Translations under genes and position numbers: made by a program | Shown here: one piece after another, positions 11,117-22,149 of the stretch | Layout: the number at the start of each line of letters is the position of its first letter | Numbering within the stretch: the first letter of the stretch is position 1 | Assembly: GCA_963971405.1 (NCBI GenBank) | Contig: OZ020484.1 | Span: forward strand, 9,238,001-9,302,000 | Reading direction: 5' to 3' | Origin: Psococerastis gibbosa | Taxonomy: Eukaryota > Arthropoda > Insecta > Psocodea > Psocidae | Length of the DNA stretch: 64,000 nucleotides | Notes under the pieces: generated by a model | What the model saw: only the letters and a program-made list of their open reading frames with translations | Database searches by the model: none | What the model was told of the DNA's origin: nothing

Positions 11117-11814
11117 ACTATGATCATGTCTTACAAAACAATTGGGAGCTGTAACATTTGGTGCAAATTTAATGTTTTATGTGCTTTCTTAACAAGTCCA
11201 GGCGTTTAAAATATTTGAAAAGTAATGCGCAATATTTTGCTTAGCGAAGATTTGCAAAAGTTTGAAGAATTCTTACTATCTCAATTTAATTTTTTTTCCT
11301 AATGCGAAATCCCCAAAGTATGTGGAAAAATGAGAGGAGAAATAAATTGAAAATCCCCGCTAAAATGAGAAAGGATTCTCCTTTGGGATGGACTTTTAGA
11401 ATTTCCATGTGGCTACTCTTAAATTGGGAATTTAATACAAAAATTAATCTGCTGTAGCCCTAATTCTGGTAGGGTAAGGATGGATCATAAGTTGTAGGTT
11501 TATAAACAGTGGGATTTATTTAAAGGTATTCTCTTAAGTTAGATTACTTTTACCTTTGCAATGGATTTTACAATATTTGTACATCATGAACTTTTAATGG
11601 ACCAAGAAATCTGATCTTAGACCATATAATACTCTAGACACGCCATGTTAAAATTTCCGAGGGACCAACATAAAACATAAAATGACGTCACGCACTGGCA
11701 AAAGCACTCGGATTACCTAGCAACAATGTCTCTGTCTCATTTGTTTGGCAAGTTTTAAATCCAAGTTTGTTGTCTTGTTGACTTTTTCCTATAGTCTACT
11801 TCTACCTAGTGTTT

Positions 11815-12306
11815 GACCAAAAGGTTTTAATAGGCCTAGCCTAGTTCTATTTTAAAGCTAAGCTTTTAAAAATTAATTGCAATTTCTTGTGTAGGCCTAA
11901 ATCACTTGGACACTTTTAGTCCCAATGGTTTGGAATTGTAAGAGCTGCACATAATAATTTTTGTAACGCATTGTCTACCTGGGGAGGTTTTGGCCAAAAG
12001 GTTTCAATAGGCCTAGCCTAGTTCTATTTTATAGCTAAACTTTTAAAAATTAATTGCAATTTCTTATGTAGGCCTAAATCACTTGGACACTTTTAGTCCC
12101 AATGGTTTGGAATTGTAAGAGCTGCACATAATAATTTTTGTAACGCATTGTCTACCTGGGGAGTTTTTGGCCAAAAGGTTTTAATAGGCCTAGCCTAGTT
12201 CTATTTTAAAGCTAAACTTTTAAAAATTAATTGCAATTTCTTGTCTAAATCACTTGGACACTTTTTGTCCCAATGGTTTGGAATTGTAAGAGCTGCACAA
12301 AATAAT
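11815..12306. repeat. 177-bp tandem repeat, about 2.8 copies
   Basis: Units begin at G(A/G)CCAAAAGGTTTTAATAGG at 11815, 11992 and 12169, exactly 177 bp apart. Each contains AGGCCTAGCCTAGTTCTATTTT, then TAAATCACTTGGACACTTTT and GAATTGTAAGAGCTGCACA. The third unit is cut off after that block. Copies differ by only a few substitutions, so the array is recent. Confidence 0.92.
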
Positions 12307-12597
12307 CGCCTGTGGAGTGTAATTCCATCTTGGAATCACTGAGTACAGTTTCGAGTGGCACAAGAACTAAGAAGATACCATAATAATTAATTATAAACGT
12401 AGAACAGTGAGAAAACACAATACAAAAAACAATAAAAACTTGGCGTCCAAATAGATTTTACACTATAAAGTTGTGTTATTTCTGTTGCCATGCCAACATG
12501 ACGTAACCTTATCGCAAAAGGTAAGCATTACGTTGGTCCCCCAACTTATTCAAGCTATTCATCTATAATGCCGTGTCTAGAGTAGTCTATTATATGA

Positions 12598-12736
12598 TGG
12601 CGGAGTTAGAGCTATAAAACCATCTCTTACACTCAACTAAGAAAGTTCGGAACCGCCTGCTTTACACGCCCTCCGAAGCATGGCCAGAAAATTTAGCAAG
12701 TGTGGGACTCTGTACCACTACTCTACATGTCCTGAA
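12598..12736 (-). repeat. tRNA-derived SINE family 1, internally deleted copy
   Basis: It carries GGAGTTAGAGCTATAAAACC, ACTCAACTAAGAAAG, CTGCTTTACACGCCCTCCGAAGCATGG and TCTGTACCACTACTCTACATG. The B-box segment is missing, joining GTGTGGGACTC directly to TGTACC. Confidence 0.75.
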
Positions 12737-13486
12737 ATATGAGGTTATTGATATTCTATTGGTTTTGTATTCTAATTTAGCAGCTACCAATCCTTCTTCT
12801 CAACGCATGTAAGTAACTGGAATATTCCGTATGAAATTCCCCCAGAGGTATGTAAGTAAAGCTAAAAAAAATTCTAATTTACATTTCTGGTGGAGCATCT
12901 TACATAATAATCTTACTTGAATAAAAAAGGTAAAGATTTTTCCGAAGCTGCAGGGATGAAATTTCCCCAAAGTAAGCAGTGACCCATCAGGGCGCACAAA
13001 GCCCGACGTCTTTCATTTCAAATTATTAGAAAAGCAATTTTCATTTTGGGAAATTATAGAGCCCTTTGACTCAAGTTCCCTGAAAGCTGTCTTGGATGGA
13101 CTGCTAACTCAGTCACTTCTCTGTTCTCCCTTCTCCACAGTCTGGCTTCTGATGATTGCGATGTTTTTGCATTCCCTTGTCTTTCCCCGTTAAATACTCT
13201 TTGTTTTCATCATGGTGTTTTTGGCATGTTCCTTTATGTACTTTCGCCCTTCTTCTGCATTCCAACTTATATTATAAATTAATTTATTGGAAATTTCTAT
13301 TTTAGTTTAGATTTAAAGGGAATTTATTGCCTTTTGTTGTAACGAAATAATATAAAATCGTATCTAAGGGTGTATTGTTTAGCATCGTAGATCTTATTAT
13401 AGAGAAGATACGAAGACCATGTCGAATTGTCCGGGCAGATTTCATTATGTGGATGTATTATTTTAATTATAATAATTTTATGACTA

Positions 13487-13845
13487 GAAATGATACAAAA
13501 GCGTATAATAAAAAACATGTTATCAAATAAAATCAACAAGAAATACAAACAATACGAAGGAAAATTCAAACATGCTAACATTCTGCCAATAACGAAACTA
13601 TTCAAGTATAAATTAATAAGAGATAACTATTTTAAAAAAAAATACCAAATAGATGATAAAGGGAAGTACAACACAAGAAACCAAAAAAAGCTCAAGTTTG
13701 AGATAACATATAACAAATACGGAGAGAGATTAAACAAAGTACTTTTTTAAGTTTTTTTTAATGAACTTCCTCCACAAATGAAAAAATTTAAACAGATGGG
13801 TGAGTTAAAAGCGGGTATAAAAAGATGGCTGGTCAATGTGAGTTA
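13487..13845 (+). mobile_element. LINE C-terminal fragment with frameshift
   Basis: The reading is KHANILPITKLFKYKL, a gap, YNTRNQKKLKFEITYNKYGER, then after a frameshift near 13748 NELPPQMKKFKQMGELKAG and IKRWLVNVS. The order P.....F.Y.L, then NTRN, then NELP..(M/I)K......FK...K.WL is the usual end of ORF2 in many non-LTR elements. A (TAA)n run follows. It is 5'-truncated and dead. Confidence 0.65.
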
Positions 13846-13969
13846 ATAATAATAATAACTGACATGAAAATAACAAGTAAAAACAAAGTAAAAATAAATG
13901 TATGAGTCTTTTGTCCCAAATAAGCGCTAGCTTGGGGATGCGGGATGGTATTATTATGTATTGTATTTT

Positions 13970-14500
13970 TGTAATATATGCTCCTTGTCCAGGGAATACT
14001 GGACAAGGAAAAGAAAGAAAAAGAAGAAAGAAAGATTATTTATATGGACCTCATTGATTTGCCAGGAGGCTATAGTGGGCACTCTATAATGGTTTATTAT
14101 TAATTAAAATATCTTGCAGTGCCACTGCTCTAAGATCGCTCGGTAAGCGGAAGCTTGAGCGTGATAGTAATATGTATTAAATTTTTTTCAATATATTGCA
14201 CCTTGTCCGGGGTAACTGGACAAGGAAAAAAGTGAAGTGATTTTTTTGCAGTAAGGAAGACAGTGTTGTCACGGGGGCTCAGAATATACGGCAACATTCT
14301 TTGGCCATGGGCCACCAGATTTCTTTCATATTTATTGTAAGATGAGATCCTGGCCTAGTATGAATATTTTTAAAGTACATTTATGCATTTATTAGCCATT
14401 TATTAGACTTAAGGTTAGCATGAAAACAAGACTTTATAGTCTTATTGTTCGCCTTTTGTTTTGTTTACAATAAAGTCGTATTTTCATTTCATTTCATAAT
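13970..14500 (+). repeat. Probable retroelement 3' regions
   Basis: Two related pieces (near 13975 and 14190) read ATATATGCTCCTTGTCCAGGG and ATATTGCACCTTGTCCGGGG, each followed by ACTGGACAAGGAAAA. Further on, GAAAACAAGACTTTATAGTCTTATTG and a terminal (ATTTC)n run at 14480-14500 resemble a LINE 3' UTR; the inverse of this block occurs at 35810-35890. Boundaries are approximate. Confidence 0.45.
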
Positions 14501-14944
14501 CAAATCAAATTTTCATATAGCAGAATGAAAAAGGTAATTTTCCTTTATGTTACATTTAAATTGGGACCATTGAGCTTATGAAAAGTGGACTAACAAAATA
14601 TATTGGAGTGATCTATTTAATTTACTATACTACACTGTACATGGATCGTAAAGCGTATCTTCTGTCATTACCATATAAAATATTAACATGTTAAAGCGTT
14701 ATGGTATCTTTTTTAACCTTCATAAAAACCTAATTGAAATCCGATTTGTATTCATTTTCGTTTAATAATTAAATACATTATTTAGGCTATACTATTGGGT
14801 ATTATTATTATAGCATAAGTAGTATAAGGGTATATATTGTAAATAAGGGTTATAAGTGTATTTTCAATTGCTGTTGACACGGGGTTTCCCTGAATTTTAC
14901 TAGGGGAAATTTTAGTCCCCAGTAACATTCATCGAAGAACTGCT

Positions 14945-15110
14945 GTGTCTAAAATTAAAAATACCTTAAAATATGACGTACAAAATAGTCGTCTACAACT
15001 TGAATAAACTTAATCTTTAATAACTTTCTTAGTAAAGGTGATAAAAAATAAAAATTCAATAAAAACATCAGATTTTGGTGAGTCAATTCTCTACGTTCCA
15101 CAAATAGCCA
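14945..15110. repeat. Partial copy of the TTGGCAG-end MITE family
   Basis: It shares GTCTACAACTTGAATAAAC, TTTAATAACTTTCTTAGTAAA and TCTACGTTCCAC with one arm of 7351-7710 and with 52160-52500. It is diverged and one end is unclear. Confidence 0.4.
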
Positions 15111-15239
15111 ATAAAAAAGGATCTAGAGAAAAAATAAATCAACATACGATGCTAAATTGCTACGTCATGTGTATATAGGTATGCAGTAGCCATCTACGTA
15201 CACAATAGAAAGATTTGAATTCTAATAAGGAAAAAGGAA

Positions 15240-15620
15240 ACTCAAAATTCCAATAATAGACAACGTCTCCCTGAGCCCTCCAGAAATGAGGCAGCTCTGG
15301 GACACAGCCCACAGCACACAAGTTTAGCTCGGGATAATGTATGGCAAGGAACTCTCTGATCGCAGTCTATAAACCTTTGGGAACCAAAGGAAACCTGATC
15401 GAGATCGGGCGGCAATTGACAAATGCTGAAATATCGCCGCCCTCCCCCCCTCCTCCGCCCTCCTCCCCCGGAGTCTTTTCCCCGTTTTCTGTTTTGTTTG
15501 TTCGAGCGAGTGTGGGTTACTGTGGTTCGCTCCGGCTGGACTCGATCGATTCCGACGACTGAGTTGTTTACTTTTCTCCCCACTCTACCTTGAGTAAATA
15601 CAGCAGCCATTAGTTAGTAT
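15240..15620. other. GC-rich, CpG-containing patch in AT-rich intron
   Basis: This roughly 380-bp stretch is markedly richer in G+C and CpG than its surroundings. It carries a pyrimidine tract (CCCTCCCCCCCTCCTCCGCCC) and the (TCGA)-rich stretch CTGGACTCGATCGATTCCG. Open frames exist on both strands (- strand 15610-15242, 122 codons; + strand 15341-15562), but neither shows a domain, and the - strand product is low-complexity around a Gly/Arg run. It could be an alternative first exon, a CpG-type promoter, an enhancer or an older insertion. I cannot tell which. Confidence 0.4.
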
Positions 15621-15889
15621 GGTTGTTACCATGTGGGCTGTATGATTTGGTTTATTTCATTAGTGCGCTTTAATTGACGAATGAAAGTGGGTACTACAAT
15701 ATGGAGCTGTCGCTGTCGCTGTTGCCTACAATATTAATCTGTAAATTTGTAATATCAACTTTGTATTAAATACAATTTTGGTTTAAATGTGATGTTTCAT
15801 AAACAGTAGTATTCGCAACATCTTTGTGTATTCGAAATTTCATCTCAATAAGGAAAATATCTTGTAACATTATTATAGGTAGGTATCTT

Positions 15890-15975
15890 CAAGGCCGTAG
15901 CTAGGATTTTCTTTCAGGGGGGGGGGGGCTTGAACCCTCATTAACCCCCCCCCCCCCCCCCCGGCTACGGACTTG
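15890..15975. mobile_element. 86-bp hAT-type MITE with exact 8-bp duplication
   Basis: Ends are CAAGGCCGTAGCTAGG and, inverted, CAAGTCCGTAGCCGG. The interior is almost only G and C runs. GGTATCTT flanks it exactly on both sides (15882-15889 and 15976-15983). Confidence 0.85.
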
Positions 15976-16251
15976 GGTATCTTTACAGATTGCTTCCTTA
16001 TACTATAAATGACTGTTATTCGGTATGAATGTACTAGTAGTTTATTATGGAAACATTTCAGTTAAACTATCTTTGATATGTACTTTACAGTTAATTGTAA
16101 TAGAGGGTCATAGGCCATGATCTCGTTGTATCTATACTTTTTTTCAATAAAGACTTCATTATTATTATTAATGGAAAGATATTGATTACCGAAGCTGATG
16201 ATTGCCCATTTCAATGCGGATAACTTGTAATTTTGTTATTTGTTGAAGGAC

Positions 16252-16455
16252 TTTTCTATGGACCCAGGGCTACTTATACTGGCCCATAGGTCTCTTGTCC
16301 AATGCCAACGACCCTATGGATATTGGACATTATTTGTATTGTTTCCGTATCAATTTTGGGCCATTGGCAAACTGGAAAACGTACTCGATGCCAACCTACA
16401 CCGGATACAAGCACTAATGGACAAGCTGACACAAGCTTACCATTGGCGCAATGTA
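16252..16455 (-). repeat. SINE-like family 2, copy
   Basis: The complement reads GGTGTAGGTTGGCATCGAGTACG, CAGTTTGCCAATGGCCC, AATAATGTCCAATATCCATAGGG and TCGTTGGCATTGGACAAGAGACC. The overlapping short ORFs on both strands lie inside the repeat and are not genes. Confidence 0.7.
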
Positions 16456-17005
16456 ACAGGCTTAATAAGTACATACACGAGTCAATGCGGATGGCTTACC
16501 GTAGAAACTTTGTTGAATTGTATGATGACATTGTGTCGTTTGTAATGACCATGCTTACTTTGTAGCTGATGGCGCCATCCAATGTTTTGGAAAAGTTTGC
16601 GTGTTGTGAGATAGGGTGATACGCGCCAGCGGGCCCCGGTCAGAAGTTAGGAGGTACGATACTGAGCTATTGTAGAGCCAGTGTTGCGGCTCATTTGATT
16701 TCTCTCAGACTCAGCTGGCTAATACGTAGCAATGGCTGTACATGTGTTATGTTCCACTCTGCTGGAATAAGTCGGCCATATTGTTCACATTAATGATAAT
16801 ATGGATGTGTTTGAAACACAATTCGAGACTACGAGTACAGTTAGATTTGTAATCCGGTGAAAACGTCGTTGCAATTTAGTAGAATTAATTGGTTACAAAA
16901 GTGTCGTGGGAATCCATGAAATCGTAAAAATGAAAAGCAAAGCAATAAAATTGAATTATTATGTACGTAAGGCTCCTTCTTATGTTAAAATAACACAACT
17001 TGAAA

Positions 17006-17836
17006 GAACCGGTCCGAGTTTATTCGAACATGCTTTCCAATTTATCAATTAGCAGATAGAGAAAATGAGTAATTTCATGGTAAATAATTTTCTTATGGAT
17101 AAATTTCGGATATCTCGGGGGGGGGGGGGGGGGGGGGTGCCCACCTGACGTCACTAGAGGTGAGGTAAATTCTAGATAGGTCAGACCAACTCATTATCAC
17201 ACAGTAATAATGTCAGGGCACGCAATGCATTTGAGCGTGAATTTTCTAAAAAAAAATCAAAATTTTTTTTTCACTAAACCAAATAGTTTTTTGGGAAAGC
17301 AACCTGCCCGGTTTTGTTACTCAATTTAACACCTAAAAAATGCCTGTAGGTAGAAATCATTGATAGAGAGGCTTCGAAGAAAAATTATTTTTCATTCATT
17401 TTTCCTTAAAATGTAGTTATTTTTATTTTGTATTTTATTTTATTAACATTAATAACGACTACAATGTATGTGAATTTAAATTAAATCGTTGGAGCCGTTC
17501 TTGAGAAATAAATTGTTTACACGTGTTTTTTTTGAGATTTTTGAGAATAAGACCCCCCCCCCCAAATTGAGTTAGTCCATAATAAAAATAAATGATCCCG
17601 AGGTATGATTCTTTTGAACGTACCTACATGCTAAATTTCATTCAAATTGACCGAGTAGTTTGCCCGGAAATCGATGAACAGACAGACAGAGCGACAGACA
17701 AACAGACATTTAGTAAAAACCACTTTTTTTGGTTCCTGGGGCCTCAAAACGTGTAAATTCGTTGAAATCTCGGAATCGAAAATTTCGACCATCACAAAGC
17801 TTTCTTTATACTACGTATAAATTGGAAAGCAAAAAG
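17006..17836 (+). repeat. 0.85-kb interspersed family, copy A
   Basis: The left end is GAACCGGTCCGAGTTTATTC and the right end is AATTGGAAAGCAAAAAG. The inverted word GCTTTCCAATTTAT lies near both ends (17032 and 17817). Internal landmarks are a long G run before CCCACCTGACGTCACT, GGGCACGCAATGCATTTGAGC, GAGTAGTTTGCCCGGAAATC and (CAGA)n before a polyT-GGTTCCTGGGGCC block. Copies B (32212-33065, inverted) and C (46182-47027) are full length. Superfamily unassigned; no coding capacity. Confidence 0.85.
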
Positions 17837-17937
17837 CATTGGGGGTCCGTGTGATTTTCATCAAACATCAGGCTTGTGCACTAATAGTTAATACTCATAC
17901 ACCAGAATTTTTTTTTCACTTTTCACAAGAGCTCCTT

Positions 17938-18480
17938 TCATGTATAGTCTACTGTCTACCGCCTACTGCCTACTGTCCACGGCGTACAGCCTACAGTGTA
18001 CTGTCTACTGCCTAGTCTGAAGTCTACAGCCTATAGCCTACTGCAGGAACGTCCACTGTCTACAGTCTACTGCCTACAGTCTACAGCCTATTGCAGGAAA
18101 GTCTACAGTCTACTGTCTACCACCTACAGTCTACTGCCTAGTTCCTACTGTCTACGGCCTACAGTCTACTGTCTACCCCCTAGTCTACAGTCTACTGCCT
18201 ACTGTAGGAACGTCTACTGTCTACTGTCTACAGTCTACAGCCTACTGTAAGAACGTCTACTGTCTACAGCCTACTGCCCACAGTCTAAAGCCTATAGTCC
18301 AGTGTCTACTGCCTAGTCTTCAGTCTACTGTCTACAGCCTACAGCCTACTGTAGGAGCGTCTAATGTTTATACAAGACTACAACCTGAAGATATTCAATC
18401 CATATAAATACATATTCTTACCCCTAGTCTACTGTCTACAGCTTAGAGCCTACAGTCTACTATAGGAACGTCTACTTCGA
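17938..18480. repeat. CTACTGT / CTACAGY minisatellite with higher-order spacing
   Basis: About 420 bp of degenerate 7-8 bp words (GTCTACTG, CCTACAGC, AGTCTACA), then a 65-bp interruption (18361-18426), then a further short tract. A longer motif TA(C/G)GAACGTCTACTGTCTAC recurs near 18047, 18096, 18204, 18246, 18353 and 18464. The words are largely complementary to each other, so single strands could fold. The ORF here is a repetitive YCLLPTVYCL-type artefact. Confidence 0.9.
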
Positions 18481-18984
18481 GCCCATAGATCTTTAGTCAT
18501 GGCGTTGTTACCAAGCGTCGAGATGTTTACAACAATAGCACCATTGATGCTTGTTATGGGGATAACCAGTTGATTATCCCTATTCTCTGGAGAGCAGGCA
18601 GCTCAGACGAAGCATATTGCAAGTGGTGGGGGAATGGCTGACATCTTGGATGATTGCACTGCACTCTAACTCACTTCCACCCGCACTGACAAATACACTT
18701 ACCAGCCAGACATTTGCATTCACTTTACCATTATGGAATGTGTACATCCGGTTTGGAAAACTGTTGCCTATCCTATTTTCTCCATATAATGTACAGTTTC
18801 TTGCAACTAGCACTCATACAAAACCATAATCTGGTTTTGGACATAGAAAGAAAAGTGTCGGGAACAATAATACTTTAGCGTCCATAAAAGCTTAATTAAA
18901 TTAACGTGAAAATTCTAAATACACCTAAAAATAGTTAATAACATTGTCAGCTTTCGTCTATGGCTGCTGAGGTGGGCTCTGTAA

Positions 18985-19123
18985 GGCGCATATTCCACCA
19001 ACGTCAATAGTGATAGTAAATGTTTTTTGACGTGGTAGCAGACATTTTTAGACTGTCTAAAAATATCTGCCACCACGTCAAAAAACATTTACTATCACTA
19101 TTGACGTTGGTGGAATAAGCGAC
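18985..19123. mobile_element. Small fold-back Harbinger-like MITE
   Basis: A 139-bp near-perfect hairpin: GGCGCATATTCCACCAACG, TCAATAGTGATAGTAAATG and TTGACGTGGTAGCAGACA mirrored on the right. The flanks are TAA and TTA. It lies 70 bp from the next copy in the same orientation. Confidence 0.88.
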
Positions 19124-19194
19124 TTACTAACATCACGTACCTAAACATCACTGAAGTCTAATTTTATTGCTTTCCTATTTATTCGTTAGTATAA

Positions 19195-19334
19195 GGCGCA
19201 TATTCGACCAACGTCAATAGTGATACTAAATGTAGTATTGACGTGGTAGCTGACATTTTTAGACTGTCTTTAATGTCTGCTACCACGTCAATACTACATT
19301 TACTATCACTATTGACGTTGGTGGAATAAGAGCC
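19195..19334. mobile_element. Small fold-back Harbinger-like MITE with TAA duplication
   Basis: A 140-bp hairpin closely similar to its neighbour at 18985, with a TAGTATTGACGTGGTAG variation in the arm. It is flanked by TAA on both sides. Confidence 0.88.
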
Positions 19335-19409
19335 TAAGGAAAGTTTTTTAACGAAATTTTGGTCTGTTGGGTCCAACGATGTCTTTTAAATTCACATAAT
19401 ATACTGTAG

Positions 19410-19574
19410 CAGGCCCGTACCCATGGGCCATGCCCCCCCCCAAAAAAAAAAAAATTTGGTCAGATGGTCATTGTATTGACAGTCTCACAGGTGAATTACT
19501 ACGGATACATCATTTATATAAAAAAAAAATTGGTCTTGCCCCCCCCCAAAAAAAAAATCCTGGGTACGGGCCTG
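19410..19574. mobile_element. hAT-type MITE nested in an older repeat
   Basis: Ends CAGGCCCGTACCCATGG and CCTGGGTACGGGCCTG are inverted. Flanks TACTGTAG and TATTGTAG are an 8-bp duplication with one mismatch. The surrounding sequence (TTTTAAATTCACATAATATAC before, GTCGTTATTAATGCAAAC after) is a fragment of the 0.85-kb family, so this element inserted into it. Confidence 0.8.
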
Positions 19575-19649
19575 TATTGTAGTCGTTATTAATGCAAACA
19601 AAATCCAATAGGTCGCAACAGGGCAACACAGTAAACCATAGTGGAGTGC

Positions 19650-20710
19650 AATTAGACAAAAAAAAAGGTAAAACCTCGGAATCCAGGGACAGTCCAGGAA
19701 TATTTGTAAAAACTTTGAAAATGTGTTGTTAATAGTATATAGATAAATGTTTAAAAAAATTTTTTGCCCGCTCTCAATTTTTACCTACAGGGTGTGGCAG
19801 CATAACTTCCATTTTTGTAATGCGCGCCATTTGGTCGGTTGATAGCGGAGTGATAGTGGTCTCGTTCCAGAGGCGGGACTATAAAGTTTTCTCACATAGT
19901 TTCGAAGATCGAAACATTTAGATAACGTCCCCCAATCACGATACATTAAGTATTAGTGGAGTGAAAATTTGTTTTTTATAGTGTACAGGAGAATGTTAAA
20001 AAACATGGTTGCCCCCTCTCAATTTTTAACTACAGGGTGCGGCAGCATAACTTCCTGTATTGTAATGCACGCCATTCGGTCTGTTTATGTCGTAACGGAC
20101 TAACGGAGTGTTAGTGGTCTCGTTCGAGAGATGGGACTATAATGTTTTGTTTTGCATAGCTTTGAAGATCAAAACATTTAGATCGTGTCTCCCATTCTCG
20201 ATACATTGGCGCGCATTACAAAACAGGCCGCACCCTGTAGTTAAAAATTGAAAGGGGGCAAAATGTTTTTTTTTTTTAACATTTTTCTATATACTATTAA
20301 AAACACTTTTTCAAAGTTTTTATACATATTCATTGACTGTCCCTGGATTCCGAGGTATTGCTATTTTTTGACTTACGGCGTTCCACTAATACTCAATGTA
20401 TCGTGATTGGGGACGTCATCTAAATATTTTAATCTTCGAAACTATGTAGGCCTAAGAAAAAAGTGTATAGTCCCGCCTCTCGAACGAGACCACCAACACT
20501 CCACTGCGACATCAACCGACCGAATGGCGCGCATTACAAAAAAGAAAGTTATGCTGCCACACTCTGTAGTTAAAAATTGAGAGCGGGCAAATTTTTGTTT
20601 AACATTTTTCTATATACTATTAACAACACATTTTCAAAGTTTTCGTAAATATTCATGGACTGTCCCTGGATTCCGACGTATAAAGCTTACGGCACTCCGC
20701 CACACCACTA
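19650..20710. repeat. Composite inverted repeat with GGTGYGGCAGCATAACTTCC units
   Basis: The outer arms CGGAATCCAGGGACAGTCCA and AACTTTGAAAATGTGTTGTTAAT near 19675-19740 return inverted near 20600-20680. Inside are two direct units (ACAGGGTGTGGCAGCATAACTTCC near 19790, a GGTGCGGCAGC version near 20036) and two inverted units (near 20230 and 20555). Each carries a G(T/C)GCGCCATT(T/C)GGTC block and a TCGTTC.AGAG.CGGGACTAT block. It looks like four copies of one element arranged as a large palindrome. Confidence 0.7.
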
Positions 20711-20882
20711 ATACGTTTCGTAGCATTAAAAGTAAGTTTAACTGTAGATTTACAGCTAAACTCAAGGAGAAGTCCCTATGTGGTTTTCGTAAAAAATAAA
20801 AAATAAACAAACAAAAAAGAAAATTACCTTAAAATCTCAACAACAAAAAACAAAAGTGACCGCTTTCAGCAGCCTGATCGAG

Positions 20883-21029
20883 GCGATTATAATAGGTACC
20901 GGTATTTATTTAATCCCCTGATATTAAAAATGTAAACAATATAATTTTATAATGGAAAGTGCTATTCAAAATTTGTTTGTTTGCAGTTATAATCCTAGGG
21001 TATTTATTTAACCCCGGTATTATAATCGC
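20883..21029. repeat. Short inverted-repeat element, GCGATTATAATACCGGGG type
   Basis: The left end GCGATTATAATAGGTACCGG and the right end AACCCCGGTATTATAATCGC are inverted. Relatives: 33870-34010 and the ends of 35676-36131. Confidence 0.65.
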
Positions 21030-21513
21030 CATGATCTCATGACTCATAGTCGAACTCGTCTCCGAGCCCAATTTTCCGCTAGATTATTACTGTATTTCTC
21101 TGGCGTAAAAAGATTGATAGGTCAGAAAAAAGCGTGGAAATCAAGCGCGGTCAGTTTTACGTTAAACGCCTGCTGCTCAACTGGAATGTGTCAACAGCCT
21201 GACGTGAGCGTCGTCTGCTTACCCGACAGCGGCTGATGAATTGCCGCCCCACACTCCCACCAAAAATTCAATTACGCCCCTCAAAAAATACTTTACCTAA
21301 TCCTCACATTGTGCTTCGCTCCGGGCGTCCGACATTTTTCAAACCCATACGACATCAAAAGGCCCATGATTGTTGCATGCCCCTCTCTCTGGTTTTTCGG
21401 ATCAAGAATATTTTCATTTAATCATTTTTCGTTCAGGCTCGGGCCTCCGAGGTTTGAGACAATGTTTTGGCCACTATTATTGTTAAATGCGACAGTTAAT
21501 GTGGCATGTTGGA

Positions 21514-21813
21514 CAGGCAAGGATCTACGGGGGGGGGGGGGGCTATGGGGGCCCCATTAGGTTCTGATTTTACACTAGGTAAAACTGAATTTTTAACCAT
21601 ACAACTACAAAATTCATTACCTCTACTACCAATCAACAGATATAAATCATAAAAATACTGCTGTAAGTTTCGAAGTTTTAAAAATTTGGCGCCAATTGAA
21701 CTAACGTAACGTAACCTAATTTATTAATTATATTGGCAATTTTTTGCAATTCATCTTTTTTATTCGTATTTAATCTTAGCCCCCTCCTTGGTCTGATTCT
21801 AGATCCGCACCTG
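21514..21813. mobile_element. hAT-like MITE
   Basis: Ends CAGGCAAGGATCTACGGG and, inverted, CAGGTGCGGATCTAGA. Flanks ATGTTGGA and ATGTGGA differ by one base loss, compatible with an eroded 8-bp duplication. A 12-13 base G run follows the left end. Confidence 0.65.
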
Positions 21814-21828
21814 ATGTGGATATTACTG

Positions 21829-22149
21829 CTAGGCCGTAACCAGAATTTTTTTTTTTTTCGTCACGTTGTTCTTTGGTTGTTAGGTAGGTTTTTTTTATAA
21901 ATTTAAATTATTTAATAAGAAGTTACAATATAAACAGTAGGAATTTTTGTTGTTGTTGTTGTTTTTTCGCTCTACATTATGGAATATTTATACACATAAA
22001 GGCTACGGCTGTGTGATGTAATAAAAATTTTTTCTATTCAATTCTATTCTCAATAACATGTTTAAAATTCTATTCTATCTAGATTACGGTGAAAATATTT
22101 GGGGGGGGGGGTGTCCAGACCCCAGGACACCCCTCTGGCTACGGCCATG
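21829..22149. mobile_element. hAT-like MITE with 8-bp duplication
   Basis: Ends CTAGGCCGTAACCAGA and, inverted, CATGGCCGTAGCCAGA. Flanks are TATTACTG and TATTACGG (seven of eight). It sits 15 bp from the previous element. Confidence 0.75.

Noticed and set aside
15242..15610. 122-codon ORF on the - strand
   Set aside because: It has a Gly/Arg low-complexity core, no domain and an overlapping frame on the other strand; it follows from the GC-rich composition.
17996..18250. ORF with repeated YCLLPTVYCL-type words
   Set aside because: Pure translation of the minisatellite.
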